Virus record (IMG/VR): IMGVR_UViG_3300002835_000400 | Coordinates: 1 to 41,641 of that record | Strand: one strand, 5' to 3' | DNA length: 41,641 nucleotides | Source of the DNA: a virus | The notes under the pieces: model-generated | Told to the model about the DNA's origin: nothing | Seen by the model: only the letters and a program-made list of their open reading frames with translations | Databases searched by the model: none | Part shown: piece by piece, positions 17,310 to 29,100 of the stretch | Layout: every line of letters begins with the position of its first letter | Numbering within the stretch: the first letter of the stretch is position 1 | Translations under genes and position numbers: made by a program

Positions 17310-17888
17310 ATGGGCGGCGGACCTAGCGGACCATCAAAGTCTCAAATTAAAGCAGAGCAGGGATTGCGAAATCAAGAAATGCAGATGCAACAAGCGCAAT
17401 TCAATCAACAAATGGCTCAACAAGCACAAATGGCGCAATTGCAACAACAGCAGGCTGAACAAGCAAGGCAGGATGCAATTTTTGAGCGTCAGAGAATTGA
17501 AAGCGAGCAAGCGCGGATAATGGAGGAGCAAAAAAAAGAACGAGCAAGAATTGAAGAGCAACAACGACAAGCGGCAATTGAAAGTCAAAATGTTGCCGCC
17601 GCTCAACTTCGCAGGCAACAAGAATCCAAAGCACAGCAGGAACTATCTGCCGTCTCTAGCGCACAAACAATGGCAGACCAACAAAGGCAAGAGCAAGAGC
17701 GTCAGGCGGCATTGTCCGCAGGGGCGCAGGCTACTGGTGCTGGCTACAATTTAAATGCCGCTCGCAAGCAAGCATTGATTGGGATGAAAGGAACTCCAAA
17801 TCTCCCTGCTACGGAAGCTAATCAATCTGCATCTAGCAATGTTTTCACTATGCCTAAAACAACTGGACTTCAATTTGGAGGAACTTAA
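17310..17888 (+). CDS. Putative internal virion protein, MGG/FGG family member 2
   Basis: A 192-residue protein: MGGGPSGPSKSQIKAEQ, then about 100 residues of Gln/Glu/Arg/Ala-rich coiled coil (QQQAEQARQDAIFERQRIES and similar). A conserved GAGYNLNAARKQAL segment follows, and the end is VFTMPKTTGLQFGGT. GYN and the FGG end are shared with the following gene. The region before the start has a strong AAAGGA ribosome-binding sequence with an A/T spacer, nearly identical to that before the gene at 14088 (cgaaaggaa...aaaattatgggYgg). Long helix plus a tag suggests a filament-forming or ejected internal protein. Confidence 0.65.
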   Translation: MGGGPSGPSKSQIKAEQGLRNQEMQMQQAQFNQQMAQQAQMAQLQQQQAEQARQDAIFERQRIESEQARIMEEQKKERARIEEQQRQAAIESQNVAAAQLRRQQESKAQQELSAVSSAQTMADQQRQEQERQAALSAGAQATGAGYNLNAARKQALIGMKGTPNLPATEANQSASSNVFTMPKTTGLQFGGT

Positions 17889-17889
17889 T

Positions 17890-18471
17890 ATGGGAGGAAG
17901 TAAAGGTAGAGGTAAAAAAAACGATGGTGGTGGCAGTAGTCCCGCGCCTCAAAATAATAATTGGCAAGCACAGCAATCTGCAATGCAATCTGCACAGCAA
18001 AACGCACAGCAAAACGCACAGCAGGCGGCAATGCAACAACAGATGGAGCAATCTAGGCAAGCGGCAGAAGCTGAAAGAAAGCGGCAAGAAGAAGCTGAAG
18101 CTGAACGAATTCGCCAACAAAATATCCAAGCTGAAAATCAAAAAGCGGCAGACTTCCGCAGGCAATCAGAAAATAAAATTCAATCGGACTTTACTAGTGC
18201 CGCACAAAACCAGCAACGACTCGATCAGCAAGCCGCGCAAAACTATGCCAGCACAACCGCAGGCGGAAGCGGCTACAATGTTGGTTCTGCCCAACAGCAA
18301 AAAATCTCGGCGGCAGGGGGCGTTGCTGGACCTGCATCAACCAATGCGCCATCGTCTATGCAAATGGGACTTCCGCCTATTCTCGCGTCAAATGCTGGTG
18401 TTGGCGGCACTCCACAAAATACTAACTTCTCACTCCCGTCCGCTCAAGGACTACAATTCGGAGGTATGTAA
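17890..18471 (+). CDS. Putative internal virion protein, MGG/FGG family member 3
   Basis: A 193-residue protein starting MGGSKGRGKKNDGGGSS, then about 100 residues of AQQ-type and Glu/Arg-rich coiled coil. A GSGYNVGSAQQQKI segment follows, and the end is FSLPSAQGLQFGGM. It is the closest relative of the gene just upstream, sharing layout, GYN and the LQFGG end while the middle has diverged. The frame is open further upstream, but the ATG one base after the previous stop aligns the MGG start with its paralogues. Its TAA overlaps the ATG of the next gene (TAATG), so translation is coupled to a long internal virion protein. Confidence 0.65.
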   Translation: MGGSKGRGKKNDGGGSSPAPQNNNWQAQQSAMQSAQQNAQQNAQQAAMQQQMEQSRQAAEAERKRQEEAEAERIRQQNIQAENQKAADFRRQSENKIQSDFTSAAQNQQRLDQQAAQNYASTTAGGSGYNVGSAQQQKISAAGGVAGPASTNAPSSMQMGLPPILASNAGVGGTPQNTNFSLPSAQGLQFGGM

Positions 18472-20135
18472 TGCCTGCATCTTATAATTTCTCGCCACAA
18501 TTCGCTACAATTAAGTCTGCATCTCCGTTAGAGGGGATGCGACCATTCCAAATACCAGAGGTGCGTCACACCGCTTTGCAATTTCAGCCTCAAAAGTTTT
18601 TAGAGGTTAAATCTAGTCAACCTGAATTAGTGTCGCAAGGTTGGGCGAGTGGCTTGAAGGAGGGCATTGGTGATGCATTAAAAGGCATTACTACGGCATT
18701 TGTTACTGAACGCGAGAAGAAAGACAAAAAAGCTGAAGATATCATTCAACGCAAACATGAAAAAGATGTAGCCGCAATTAAATCCGAAAAAACATTTGAA
18801 GAAAAAGATTTAGAGAGAAGGTATAAAGAAGCGCAGGTTCAAAATATTGAATCTCAAGTTGAAACTAGAGGTAAAGATAAAAAAGTGCCACCAGTCATTA
18901 AGCCTCGCGGAACTTTTATTGTAGAACCTGATGAATCATTGCCAAAACCTGCTCCTACAGAGCCTGACACAGCTTCAAGCACAGAAGGGCAATTTAAGCC
19001 TGTTCCAGATGAGATTCCAGATAATATGAAGGGAGATAATACATCTTCATTGAAAGGAACCAGTCCGTTTTCTGCTGTTTCTGAAGATCGATTTGGCAGT
19101 TTAAAAGGAAAACCAAAATCAATTGCGTTTGAAACTTATAAACCAGAACCATCTATTTTAGATATCGCAGGCGGACCCGCCCCGACTGCTGAACCTCCAG
19201 TTCAACCTGCCACTCCAAAAGAATTAACAGAAGCAGAAAAAATTGCGCAATTAAACGAAGAGCAACTTAATGCAATGTATCCAGAGATGCCAGTTGCAGT
19301 ATTTGCTGAACCTCCATCTATTAAGCAAGTTCCTGTTCAAGAACTTCTAGGAAACTATGAGGACTACGAGGAGGCATTAATGGCAAGGAAAGAACTTGCA
19401 AGTAGAATGCCTGATTATGATGTTCCTGATGTTACTGAAGAAGTTTTAGAAGATGGCACAAGTTATTTTAGTATTAAGGCTCCAAAGCAAAAGCCCACTT
19501 CTAAAAAAGCTGGAGTCCCAGAAGGAATGACTGTTTCTAAAGGAAAGATTGATGCCGAGGGAAATGTCACGCTTGATATTGAGCCTGCTCCAGATGCCAA
19601 AAAACAAGTTAGGGCATTAAAAGAACCTATTAGCGATTTAGACTTGATGCTTCGCACTATTAAACAAATACGAAGTATTTATGAAGGAATTTCACCCGGC
19701 GTTGGAGGTGCGGCAAATTGGTTGTCATATATCCCCGGAACTGATGCCGCAGATGTGTCTAAACTTGTTGAAACTCTTCAAGGTAATATCGCTTTTAAAA
19801 AACTAGCAGAGATGAAGGCGGCATCTCCAACAGGAGGGGCATTAGGAGCAATTTCAGAACGAGAATTAAGTCTTTTAGCGGCTAGTGCTGGAAGCGTTGA
19901 TCCTGCATTAAGTTTCTTTTTGTTTAAAGATAATTTAGATCAGATTGAAAGTGGCGCACTAAAAGCAAAACAATTGCTTGAGGAAGATATTGCATCTATT
20001 GAAAAGCCTCAAAAGTTTACTCCGATTCAATCTGCTCCACAGAATGTTATTGAAATTAAAACGCAAGAAGAGTGGAAAAAATTAAAGTCTGGGCAAAAAT
20101 ATATTTTTAACGGAGTTGGTGGAACTAAAAAATAA
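18471..20135 (+). CDS. Internal virion / DNA ejection-like protein
   Basis: A 554-residue protein. Residues about 37-70 carry the PELV block shared with the gene at 15954. A charged coiled coil follows (EREKKDKKAEDIIQRKHEKD). A long proline-rich disordered region spans about 140-380. The C-terminal about 150 residues (SIYEGISPGVGGAANWLSYI, then SPTGGALGAISERELSLLAA) form a domain pattern, GGALGxxSExELxLL, that I have seen at the ends of phage internal and ejection-type proteins. It lies directly upstream of the giant polyvalent protein with a one-base gap, so the two may travel together into the cell. Role as a packaged protein is inferred. Confidence 0.65.
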   Translation: MPASYNFSPQFATIKSASPLEGMRPFQIPEVRHTALQFQPQKFLEVKSSQPELVSQGWASGLKEGIGDALKGITTAFVTEREKKDKKAEDIIQRKHEKDVAAIKSEKTFEEKDLERRYKEAQVQNIESQVETRGKDKKVPPVIKPRGTFIVEPDESLPKPAPTEPDTASSTEGQFKPVPDEIPDNMKGDNTSSLKGTSPFSAVSEDRFGSLKGKPKSIAFETYKPEPSILDIAGGPAPTAEPPVQPATPKELTEAEKIAQLNEEQLNAMYPEMPVAVFAEPPSIKQVPVQELLGNYEDYEEALMARKELASRMPDYDVPDVTEEVLEDGTSYFSIKAPKQKPTSKKAGVPEGMTVSKGKIDAEGNVTLDIEPAPDAKKQVRALKEPISDLDLMLRTIKQIRSIYEGISPGVGGAANWLSYIPGTDAADVSKLVETLQGNIAFKKLAEMKAASPTGGALGAISERELSLLAASAGSVDPALSFFLFKDNLDQIESGALKAKQLLEEDIASIEKPQKFTPIQSAPQNVIEIKTQEEWKKLKSGQKYIFNGVGGTKK

Positions 20136-20136
20136 T

Positions 20137-23100
20137 ATGGCATGGCAACCTCCTGAAGATGAATTAGACAGTAATGTTCTACAACAATGGAAACCTCCTG
20201 AAGATGAATTAGACAAAAATCTTCCAGATCAATGGAGTCCTCCTGAAGATGAACTGGATAATAGTCCTACAAAAATTAAAGATGTAGGAGCATTAAAGCA
20301 GATGAAAGATTCGGGTCAGAAATTGACCTATGATCAAGAACGAGTCTTGTTTGATGCTGAAGATAAAAAACCATTCACTCAAAAGGTATCCGAGGCAGTA
20401 AATACATTTGTTCCAACAGCAATTGATATTGCCAAGCAATTAGGTTCTGGTGCTGGTGAGTTTATTTACAAAGGCGTTTTAAAGCCAATCGATGCAATGT
20501 CTCAAAGTCCAGAGGAGGCTGAAAAGACATTAAAAGAAGCTGGAAATATTTGGAGGTCTGGGGCGCATGGTTTTGGTCAAGACATTCAAGAAACAGCAGA
20601 TGCTGGTGTGCGCTTTGCAATGTTTGGAAGTGACTTTACCGATAAACTTTTAGGTAGGTCTGAAAACGAAAGATTTGAGAAATATATGTTGCGCCAAGGA
20701 ATGCGTGAATTTTCTCAAAAAGTTTACGAAGACAATCCTGATGCGGCGGCACGATTGCTTTCAGAAAATCCTTTATTGCAAAAATTGGCATATGCCGCCG
20801 CACTAGCGCAAGGCGGAACAAAAGAAGAAGCTGAATTAGCTCAAAAAGCATATAGTGAATTGGTTCTGGAAAGCGGATTAAAGAAAGAAGATATTAATGA
20901 AAATGTTGCTCTTTTTGCAGAAGTTTTATCTCCGTTGTCTTTGCCGGGAACAAATACCGCAACCAAGTTTTTAAACAAAGGAACGACAAAATTTGTTCAA
21001 AAAACTGGAGAACTAGCGTTAAAGGGTGTAGCCGCACCAATTGCAAAAGGCATAGAAAAAACCGCAGGAGTTGTCGAAGCTGGAATTGAAGGAGCGCAAA
21101 ATCTGTCTCGCAAGATCGGCGAGTATACAGTTGGCGACCCAGATACTTTATTAAAAGCAACTGTCACGACTGCCGCCGCACCAGTAAGAATCCCTGCAAA
21201 GATGGTTCGTGGTATCGCTAGGACTGTTTACGATGTGGCATCTGAAGCAGGACCGGGGCGCATTGGAATGTTTGAGCGAGCAGGCAAGAAACTAGATTCA
21301 GGCGCACTTACTAAAAAATTATTTAGTTCTGAAGCATTGGGAGGAAAAGGTAGGGCGAGAGTTGCTGACTGGGCAGTTCGTCAGACTAATGCCATTGTTC
21401 AGCCTGCCGTCAATGGTGCTGTATTGAATGTTGCTCTAGGATTGCCCGATATCGAGTCCGCAACGGATTTGGGATACATGGCAGGCGTTGGTGCTGGAAT
21501 CGGCGGATTTGGAGGCTCTAGGCTCCAAGAACGAGGCATGGCATTATTTGATCCAACAACTAGCCTAGCTCAAAAAATTGATGCTGTTGTAACTCCAGAC
21601 CCAATGGGATTGCGTCGAGATCAAGATGCTGACATCAAACGATTCTTGTCTACAGCAGACTCTTCTTTGGTTGATAGCATTAACGAGTTATCTAATGTAA
21701 ATAATATTAAATCTGCTTTAGAGGTTAAAATTAAAAACCTTGAAGGCAGACGAGATGCTCAAATTCGCAAAGAAGACTCTGCTAGAATTCAAAGAGACAT
21801 CAATAATCTTAAAGCACAGAGGATTGAACTAGAGAAAGTAAATCCAGAAACTGAAAATGAAATTAAGCGTCAAGTGCAATTAAGTTTTGCTGACGCTATG
21901 GATTTAGCAAAAACAACTGGTGCGGCGGCGGGATTAAGTAACATCGAAGTCAAGGTTTTAAAGCCTGAACAGATGGATCAATTCTATCGAGATAAGTTTG
22001 GCAAAACTCTTACTGATGCTGAAAGTGTAGTTAAGCAATTAGTTGGCAATCCAAATCTATCTCCGTCCGAGCAAGAATTATTAACCAGAGCAGATGCTAC
22101 TATTCGACAATACTTGAGCGATGTTGCAGGAGCATCTACTGCGAGAGGATTTGCAATTAGCGAGCGACCTGATGTTCCAGAGCATCTGCGGATGCAGAAT
22201 CAGAAGGGCGCAACTGTAGTGATCAATGGTGATCTTGTATCGCAGATGGGTCGAGATGGATTGAACTTGTCGCGAGTTATCAATCACGAAATGCAACACG
22301 CACTTTCTAATTTCACAGAAGTGCGTCAAATGCTTGATCCGATTCGCAGGCAATTGTTCGATCAGAAGATTCAAAATCCAGACGGCACATTTGATGTTGT
22401 TTCAAGCGGCATGATTACCGATGCCGAATTGGATAAATACGCAATTCAATATGCGGCAGGCATGGATGCATCTGGCGGGGCATCTTTCCTTGGTCAATTT
22501 GCCAATCAAGATCAACTCCGAGCATACATGAAGGAGGAGGTGCTATCGGAGCTTGCAGGGCTTTCTGGTGCTTCGCATGGCGACTTGCGTAGTGGATTGG
22601 ATTCCGTAGGACGGCAAGCTGTAGATTGGCTTGAGACGAAGACAAAGACAGGTGCGTTAAAAACAATCAAAGAAGGTTTGCGTCAGTTTGGGATTGGATT
22701 TGATGACCAAGGAAAATTTACCTCGGTTCTTGGAACTAATCTTCCACCAGAGGCATTTTCAATGATTCGCCAATATCAACGCAAAATGCGCGATTTGAAT
22801 GAAAGCCTTGTCTACAATTCCAGCCCATTAAAAGATGCGCCAGAGATTCCGCTGACTGCACTAGCTACGAATCGTGCGCTTCAAGAGCGTTACAAGCATT
22901 CTGACTTTTTCGAGCAACAGCAAGTTGTCACTTTAGAATCTCCAGATGGTAGCAAACAAGAGGTTGTTGTTCCCGCTGACGCAAAGTTAGATCGATTTGT
23001 TGGACAATATCGTTTTGCTAATGGTCAGTTGGTAGATGAGCAAGGCAACCCTATTTCACTTGGTCCTGATATTCCGCTTCAAGCCATGCCTGACGGCACA

Positions 23101-26100
23101 TCTGTTTCTCTGGACACTAGGATTGCCAGAAACCCAGATGGATCGCCAAGAATCTTATCTCCACGGGAATCGAAACGCCGAGCAAAACAACGAGGCGAGA
23201 TTATCCGAAAAGCCGTTGATGACGCTCCTGATGATGAATCTGGGGTGAGACTGGAAGACATGGGGAACGGGAATTACCGAGGCACACTTTCTCCTACGCA
23301 AATCGAAGCAATTAACAACCTGCCTAATGATATTGTTGCGCCTTCACTTAAACGCAAGATTGCATTCTTTAACGATATTCTTGGGCGTAAGGATGGAAGC
23401 ATCGTAGAGATTGAATATCAAGCGGCACTTCGTGACGGGAAATATCGTGCATTAAAACCGCAACTTCGCACCGAAATTCCGATTGGTTTCCAGTTCGACA
23501 AGCAAGGTAATTTCTTGATGACTACCATGTCATTGTCGCGGATGTATGACAAAGCGAATGCATGGGCGGCAAAGCGTCCTCGCAATCTTCGACTTTGGGG
23601 TGGTGATATGACCAAGTTCTGGGATTCCGTTCGTCAATACTTGATGAATCATCAAAAGGGATTGCAGGGTCATATTGGATTAAATGCCGATCCAGAGATT
23701 GCAATGCAGATGAAAAATCGCATCAACGATCTTTTCAATGTTTATCGTAAAGAGACTCGCGAGGCTAATCCAGAACGCACAATTCTTCCAAAACGCCGGG
23801 GGCAAGACCCAATGGATGTTGTCATTCGTTCTAGGCGCATGGATCGAATTAATTCTTTTGATGAAACTGCTCTTCCAAAGATGCCGTTTCAGTATGAGTT
23901 AGCAGTTCAGAATTATCTTCCCGCAGAAAACCCATTTGCTGAATTACAAGATGCACAGCAGTTTGCTAAAGCAATGGAGGTAGATGAAGAATTAGTTAAT
24001 CGAGCTATTGCTGGAGATATTGAACCATTGGAATTGCAGTTGCATGAGCAAGACCTGCTTCGTCCTGCTGAATACATCGATGTTAGCAATGGCAAGATTC
24101 GCGTGAGGTCTATGTTTGATCCTACTCAAGCAATTTTTGAGCAAGGTGAAAGCAATCCAGAATCTCCATCACAATTGCAATTCCTTCCTTCCGAAATCGA
24201 AGCACCATCTGGCGAGCGTGGATTCCAAAGTAAATTGCAAATGGAAATTCAAAGTAAGTTCCTTGGTGCAATGGCAACTCCAGAGCAGTTGAAGGCAGTT
24301 TTGAACAACCCGCAGAATGTCAAAGCGGAGGAGGTTAAATGGTCAGGAGTCAATGACGCAATCGACAGGCTTGCAAGCGAGAACAACGGCAAGGTTCCTG
24401 TGCAGGAATTGCTAAATTATTTGCGAGATGAAGGGCAAGTTAAGTTTGAGGAAGTCACCATTGGATATGATAATGAAATTCAAAAAATTGCTGATCAATA
24501 TAGAATTAAAATTGAAGATGAGTATGGTGAAAAAGCATTTTACGATGAATTTGATGAGCCTCTTGAATTAGATGAAGTTCCGCCTCAATTATTAGACGCA
24601 ATATATAAAGCAGGGAAAAAACCTGAACCAAGTTATGCTCAATACCAACTTCCCGGCGGTGAAAACTATCGTGAAGTTGTGATGGCGATGCCATCTCAAA
24701 AAGGAGTTCAAATTTTAAAAGATGGAAAAGTTGTTTGGGAAGACAATGAAATAACTCCAACTGGCAAACAAATATCTGATTTGAAATATCAATATCCAGA
24801 AAGTAAAGGATATTCAGTTGTTGGGAAGGGTTCTGAACAATACACCTCTTCCCACTTCCCCGAAATTCCAAACTATGTGGCGCATATGCGTCTTAACGAG
24901 CGCACAATCCAAGATGTTGGATATGCTATTCGCAATACAGAAAGTGGCAGGAAAGGCCCAGTTAAAGCAACCCGTGCAGAGGCTGAAGCAGATTTAAAAC
25001 AATATCCTGCAAGTTACTCATTGGAAATAGTTGAAGTTCCAAGAAATGTAGATGGATTGTTCATCGAAGAGTTGCAGTCTGACAGGCATCAGGCGGGTAG
25101 GGAAGAGGGATATACTGAAGATACAAAACCATTATTAATTGAAGAAGAAAAAAGACTCGATTCTATACGAGAAAAAATACAATTTTTAGAAGAAAATGGT
25201 ATAGATGAAGATAATCCAACCCCAGAGTATCGATCATTGGATGCTGAATTTATTAATTTAGCAAGAAGACTTCAAGGAGGTTCTATTCGCGCAGTTCCAG
25301 ACGCACCATTCCGCAAAGACTGGTCACTACAACTCTTCAAACGCGCATTGCGCGATGCGGTAGAGTCAGGGAAGCAATGGATTGGTTGGACTACTGGAGA
25401 AACGCAGGCTGAACGCTATGACTTGAGTAAGCAGATTGGCAAGGTTGTATGGAATGAAGATACAAAAATGCTGACTGCTTATGATCCAAGTCAGAAAAAA
25501 ACTGTTATTCAAGAGTCCAATATAACATCTGAAAAACTTGCAGATTATGTTGGAAAAGAAGTTGCACAAAAACTTGTTGAACAATCTCCAGATGAAGACA
25601 TGGACAGGCAAATATCTGGTCTTGATCTTAAGGTTGGCGGCGAAGGCATGAAAGGATTTTACGACACGATCCTGCCTAAAGAGCTTGGCAAATATGTTGC
25701 CAAGATGGGTGGCAAGGTTGAGAAGTCTGAAATTGTTATAGAAAAACCAAGCACATTTACTAAATTTACCAGAACTCCAAATTCAGTTCCTGAAATTATT
25801 AATGTTCGTGAAAAAACCGCACCAATTTGGCGAGTAAACATCACGCCGCAAATGGAGAATGTCGTTCGCGCAGGGCAGTTGCAGTTCATGCCTGCTGAAC
25901 AGACTATAAATAAAGTCCCAACTCAAGAGGAACTTGATGCAATGAAGGCACTATTGCCAAAATATACATCAAAATTAAGAAACATTAATAAAAATGAGAA
26001 ATATATTACAGTTTATGATGAAAATGGAAAACACGCAGGTAGTGCTGAAATATATGTAAATAAACCAGATAATTTTATTAGTATAGAATGGATTGATACA

Positions 26101-29100
26101 ACAATACAAAAAAATAAAGGATTCGGACAGGCATTGTATCGAGAAATAGCAAAGTATGCTCAACAACAAAATATTGATACAATTGAAGGTGAAATTATAA
26201 ATAAAAAAGCGGTAAAGCGAAGAGAAGAATTATTTGAAACAATTTCAAAATCAGAAGGAACTCTTGAGGGGGATTATGATGAAGACCCTAATAAAGGATA
26301 TTATGCAGACTTGACCAGCAAAGTTCCACCTGACATTCGCTTCATGCCTGCTGAAGTTGACGCTCGCTATATCGACCTTGAAGCAAAAGCTAAAGCTGGA
26401 GACAAGGAAGCTGAAGCGGAGGCAATAGCTATTGTTGAAAATATTGCAAAAAATGCAGGGGGCATTGAAGCATGGCATTTTGGATCATTTGATCCTTCTT
26501 ATGATCCTATTCCCAAAACAAAAAAAGGAATGCATTTTGGATCAAAAGAAGCGTCTATACAAAGGGCATTCGACAAACAACCAGAGGATGAGCGCAGATC
26601 ATTAGAGATTTTTGAAGAAAACGGATTGTGGTATTGGAAAACAAATACAAACGAAAGTTTAGATGGTTTTTCTACAAAACAATTAGCAGAAAATAATGCC
26701 AATAACGCAATAGCAGAAATGTGGATGTATCAAGATTATGATTATAATGATGTTGGTAATTTGACAAAAACATATTTGTTTTTTAATAACTTAAAAACAG
26801 TTAAAGATCAAGGTGATAACTGGAATGATACTATTATAAAATCAAAAGAAGAAGGATACGATGGTTTAAAATATAAAAATGAATTTGAAGACAAAGGATC
26901 GACTTCATATGTAATATTTAATCCTCAACAAGCAAAATCCGCAGACCCCTTCACCTACGACGATGCAGGCGCATTGATCCCGCTATCCGAGAGGTTCCAG
27001 TCTGCAACTCCTGACATTCGTTTCCTTCCTGCTGAACAAGGCGAACCAGAAGGCTTGCAAGGCATCGAACTGCCACAGACATACCGCAGGATTAGCGACA
27101 TGATTCCGCCTTTGCGCGATATTGAGCCTCCCGTGCGTCCTGTGCAAGCATTGCCAAACATTCAGTTCTTGCCAGAGGAAAAGACTCCAACTGCAAAAGA
27201 AGTTCTTAAAAAACCACTTGAAAATCTTCCATTAAAAGAAGTAAGCACTTGGACTGAAATACAAAAAGCACCAATAATTACGCTTAAAGACTTGATTGGG
27301 AAAAAAGTATTCCCAACATTTGCTGACATTACATCTGCTGGAAGAGTATTTAAAGGCATTGATTCAAGTGAACTTTTAATACCGATTGAAACTCATGGAG
27401 GCCCGGAATGGCCATTGATTCAACCAGAAAAAGTTGGAGAAGAAACAAATATTTGGTCTAATCAAGGCGCAGGTGTATCTACAACAAAAGCAAAACGAGC
27501 AGAAGAAGGGGCAATAATGCTTGTAACGCTAATGGATAAAAATGCACATTTATCTAATACTGAAGTTGCTAATGCAATTATCGGAACAAATTTAGCCTAT
27601 GTAAAAGATGGGAGAATAACAAAAAATAATTTAAAACTGCTTAACAAAAAAATTAAAGAAGAAGAGGCATTTAAAGATTTTGTTGGTATTGATTCTACTG
27701 AAATCAATGATTATGTGGCAAAACTGCCGTTCCAAGGTGATAAAAGCAGAGCAAGACTTGCAACTATTTTGTCTTCAAAAGAAGCAGAATCATTGGGATC
27801 GGCAAATGTTCAACGCATTCTTGATGAGATGCGTAGTCCTGCGTTTGAAGGCGGCAGGATTGGTGATTCTGTAATCGCACTTCAATTATCAAAAGGCGCA
27901 CCAGTTGTTAAATTGTCTGAATCTGGCGCGATGACTCATCCATCGTATCAATATGCCGTGAGAGGAAAAGTAATCGGGAAGTTTGCTCGCCCAATAAATG
28001 CAGAAATGATTTACGATGATTTTCTGGCACAAAGAAGATTAGAGGGCAAACCTACATCTGGAGATCGTAGGGCGATTGATCTTGCAAAACCAGTTCAAAT
28101 TATTACAAAAGAAATTGCAAATCGCATTCCACAGACTCCATATAAATATTTAAAGTCAGCGCAACACGCTAAATTATTAAAGTATGCACTTGAAAATGAC
28201 TGGAAGGATTCAGCCGTTGCAAAAAATAAAGGTGGAATTTCTCCAGCAGAATTTATTGACACTTTAAATTCAAGCGAAGCAAAAGTTGCTCTTAATGATT
28301 ACACTCTTGATTCAGTAAAAAAAGAAATCAAAGATGGCAAACTAAATTTGTATCAACTTGGAGACTCTAAAGTCTTTTTTGGGACAAAGAATAGCGACCC
28401 AGCAAGCGACTATGGATTAGACCCGAAAGACTACGGGTTTGGTGAAAATGAGAAAACGCTAACATTGGTATTGAATGCCGAGCGTGGAACCGCTGGCATG
28501 GGAGATGCCATTATGATGAAAGCGTTGTCAGAAGGCGTGACTGCTCTCGATTGTTTTGCAATTAAAAACTCAAGATATCCAGATGGTATGTTGCCATCAT
28601 TGTACAAGCGATTCGGATTTGAGGTTGTCGGTGAAATCCCATTTGACCCGCAATATTACACTCCGCAAAAATTGGCAGACATAAAATTGTTTTGGAAAAA
28701 TAATGGTTGGGACGAATCTACTGGACTTCCTTCCGTTGTTATGATGAAGTGGAAGGGAAATGAAAATGACCGAACAAGAAGCCTACGAGACATTGCTGGT
28801 AAAGCTCCAGCAGGTATTCGGGAACGAAATTCCTCACCTATCCGAGACACAGAAGGATATTTTGGACGGACTGATATTGGACAGGGTGGAGGCTCACAAG
28901 GGGGATTACAGCAAGGTGACTCTGGACGAGGTAGAGGGAGTCAGGGAGATGCTTTACAAGGAATTCAGCTTGGCAGAGGCACAATAAATGCAATCCAAGA
29001 ATTGTTTGGAATGAATGATGCTGAACTCAAAAATCTGGGGATTAATCCTTCTCAAATTCAAACAATAAAAAAAGCCATAGGATATAGTACTGAAAAAAAG

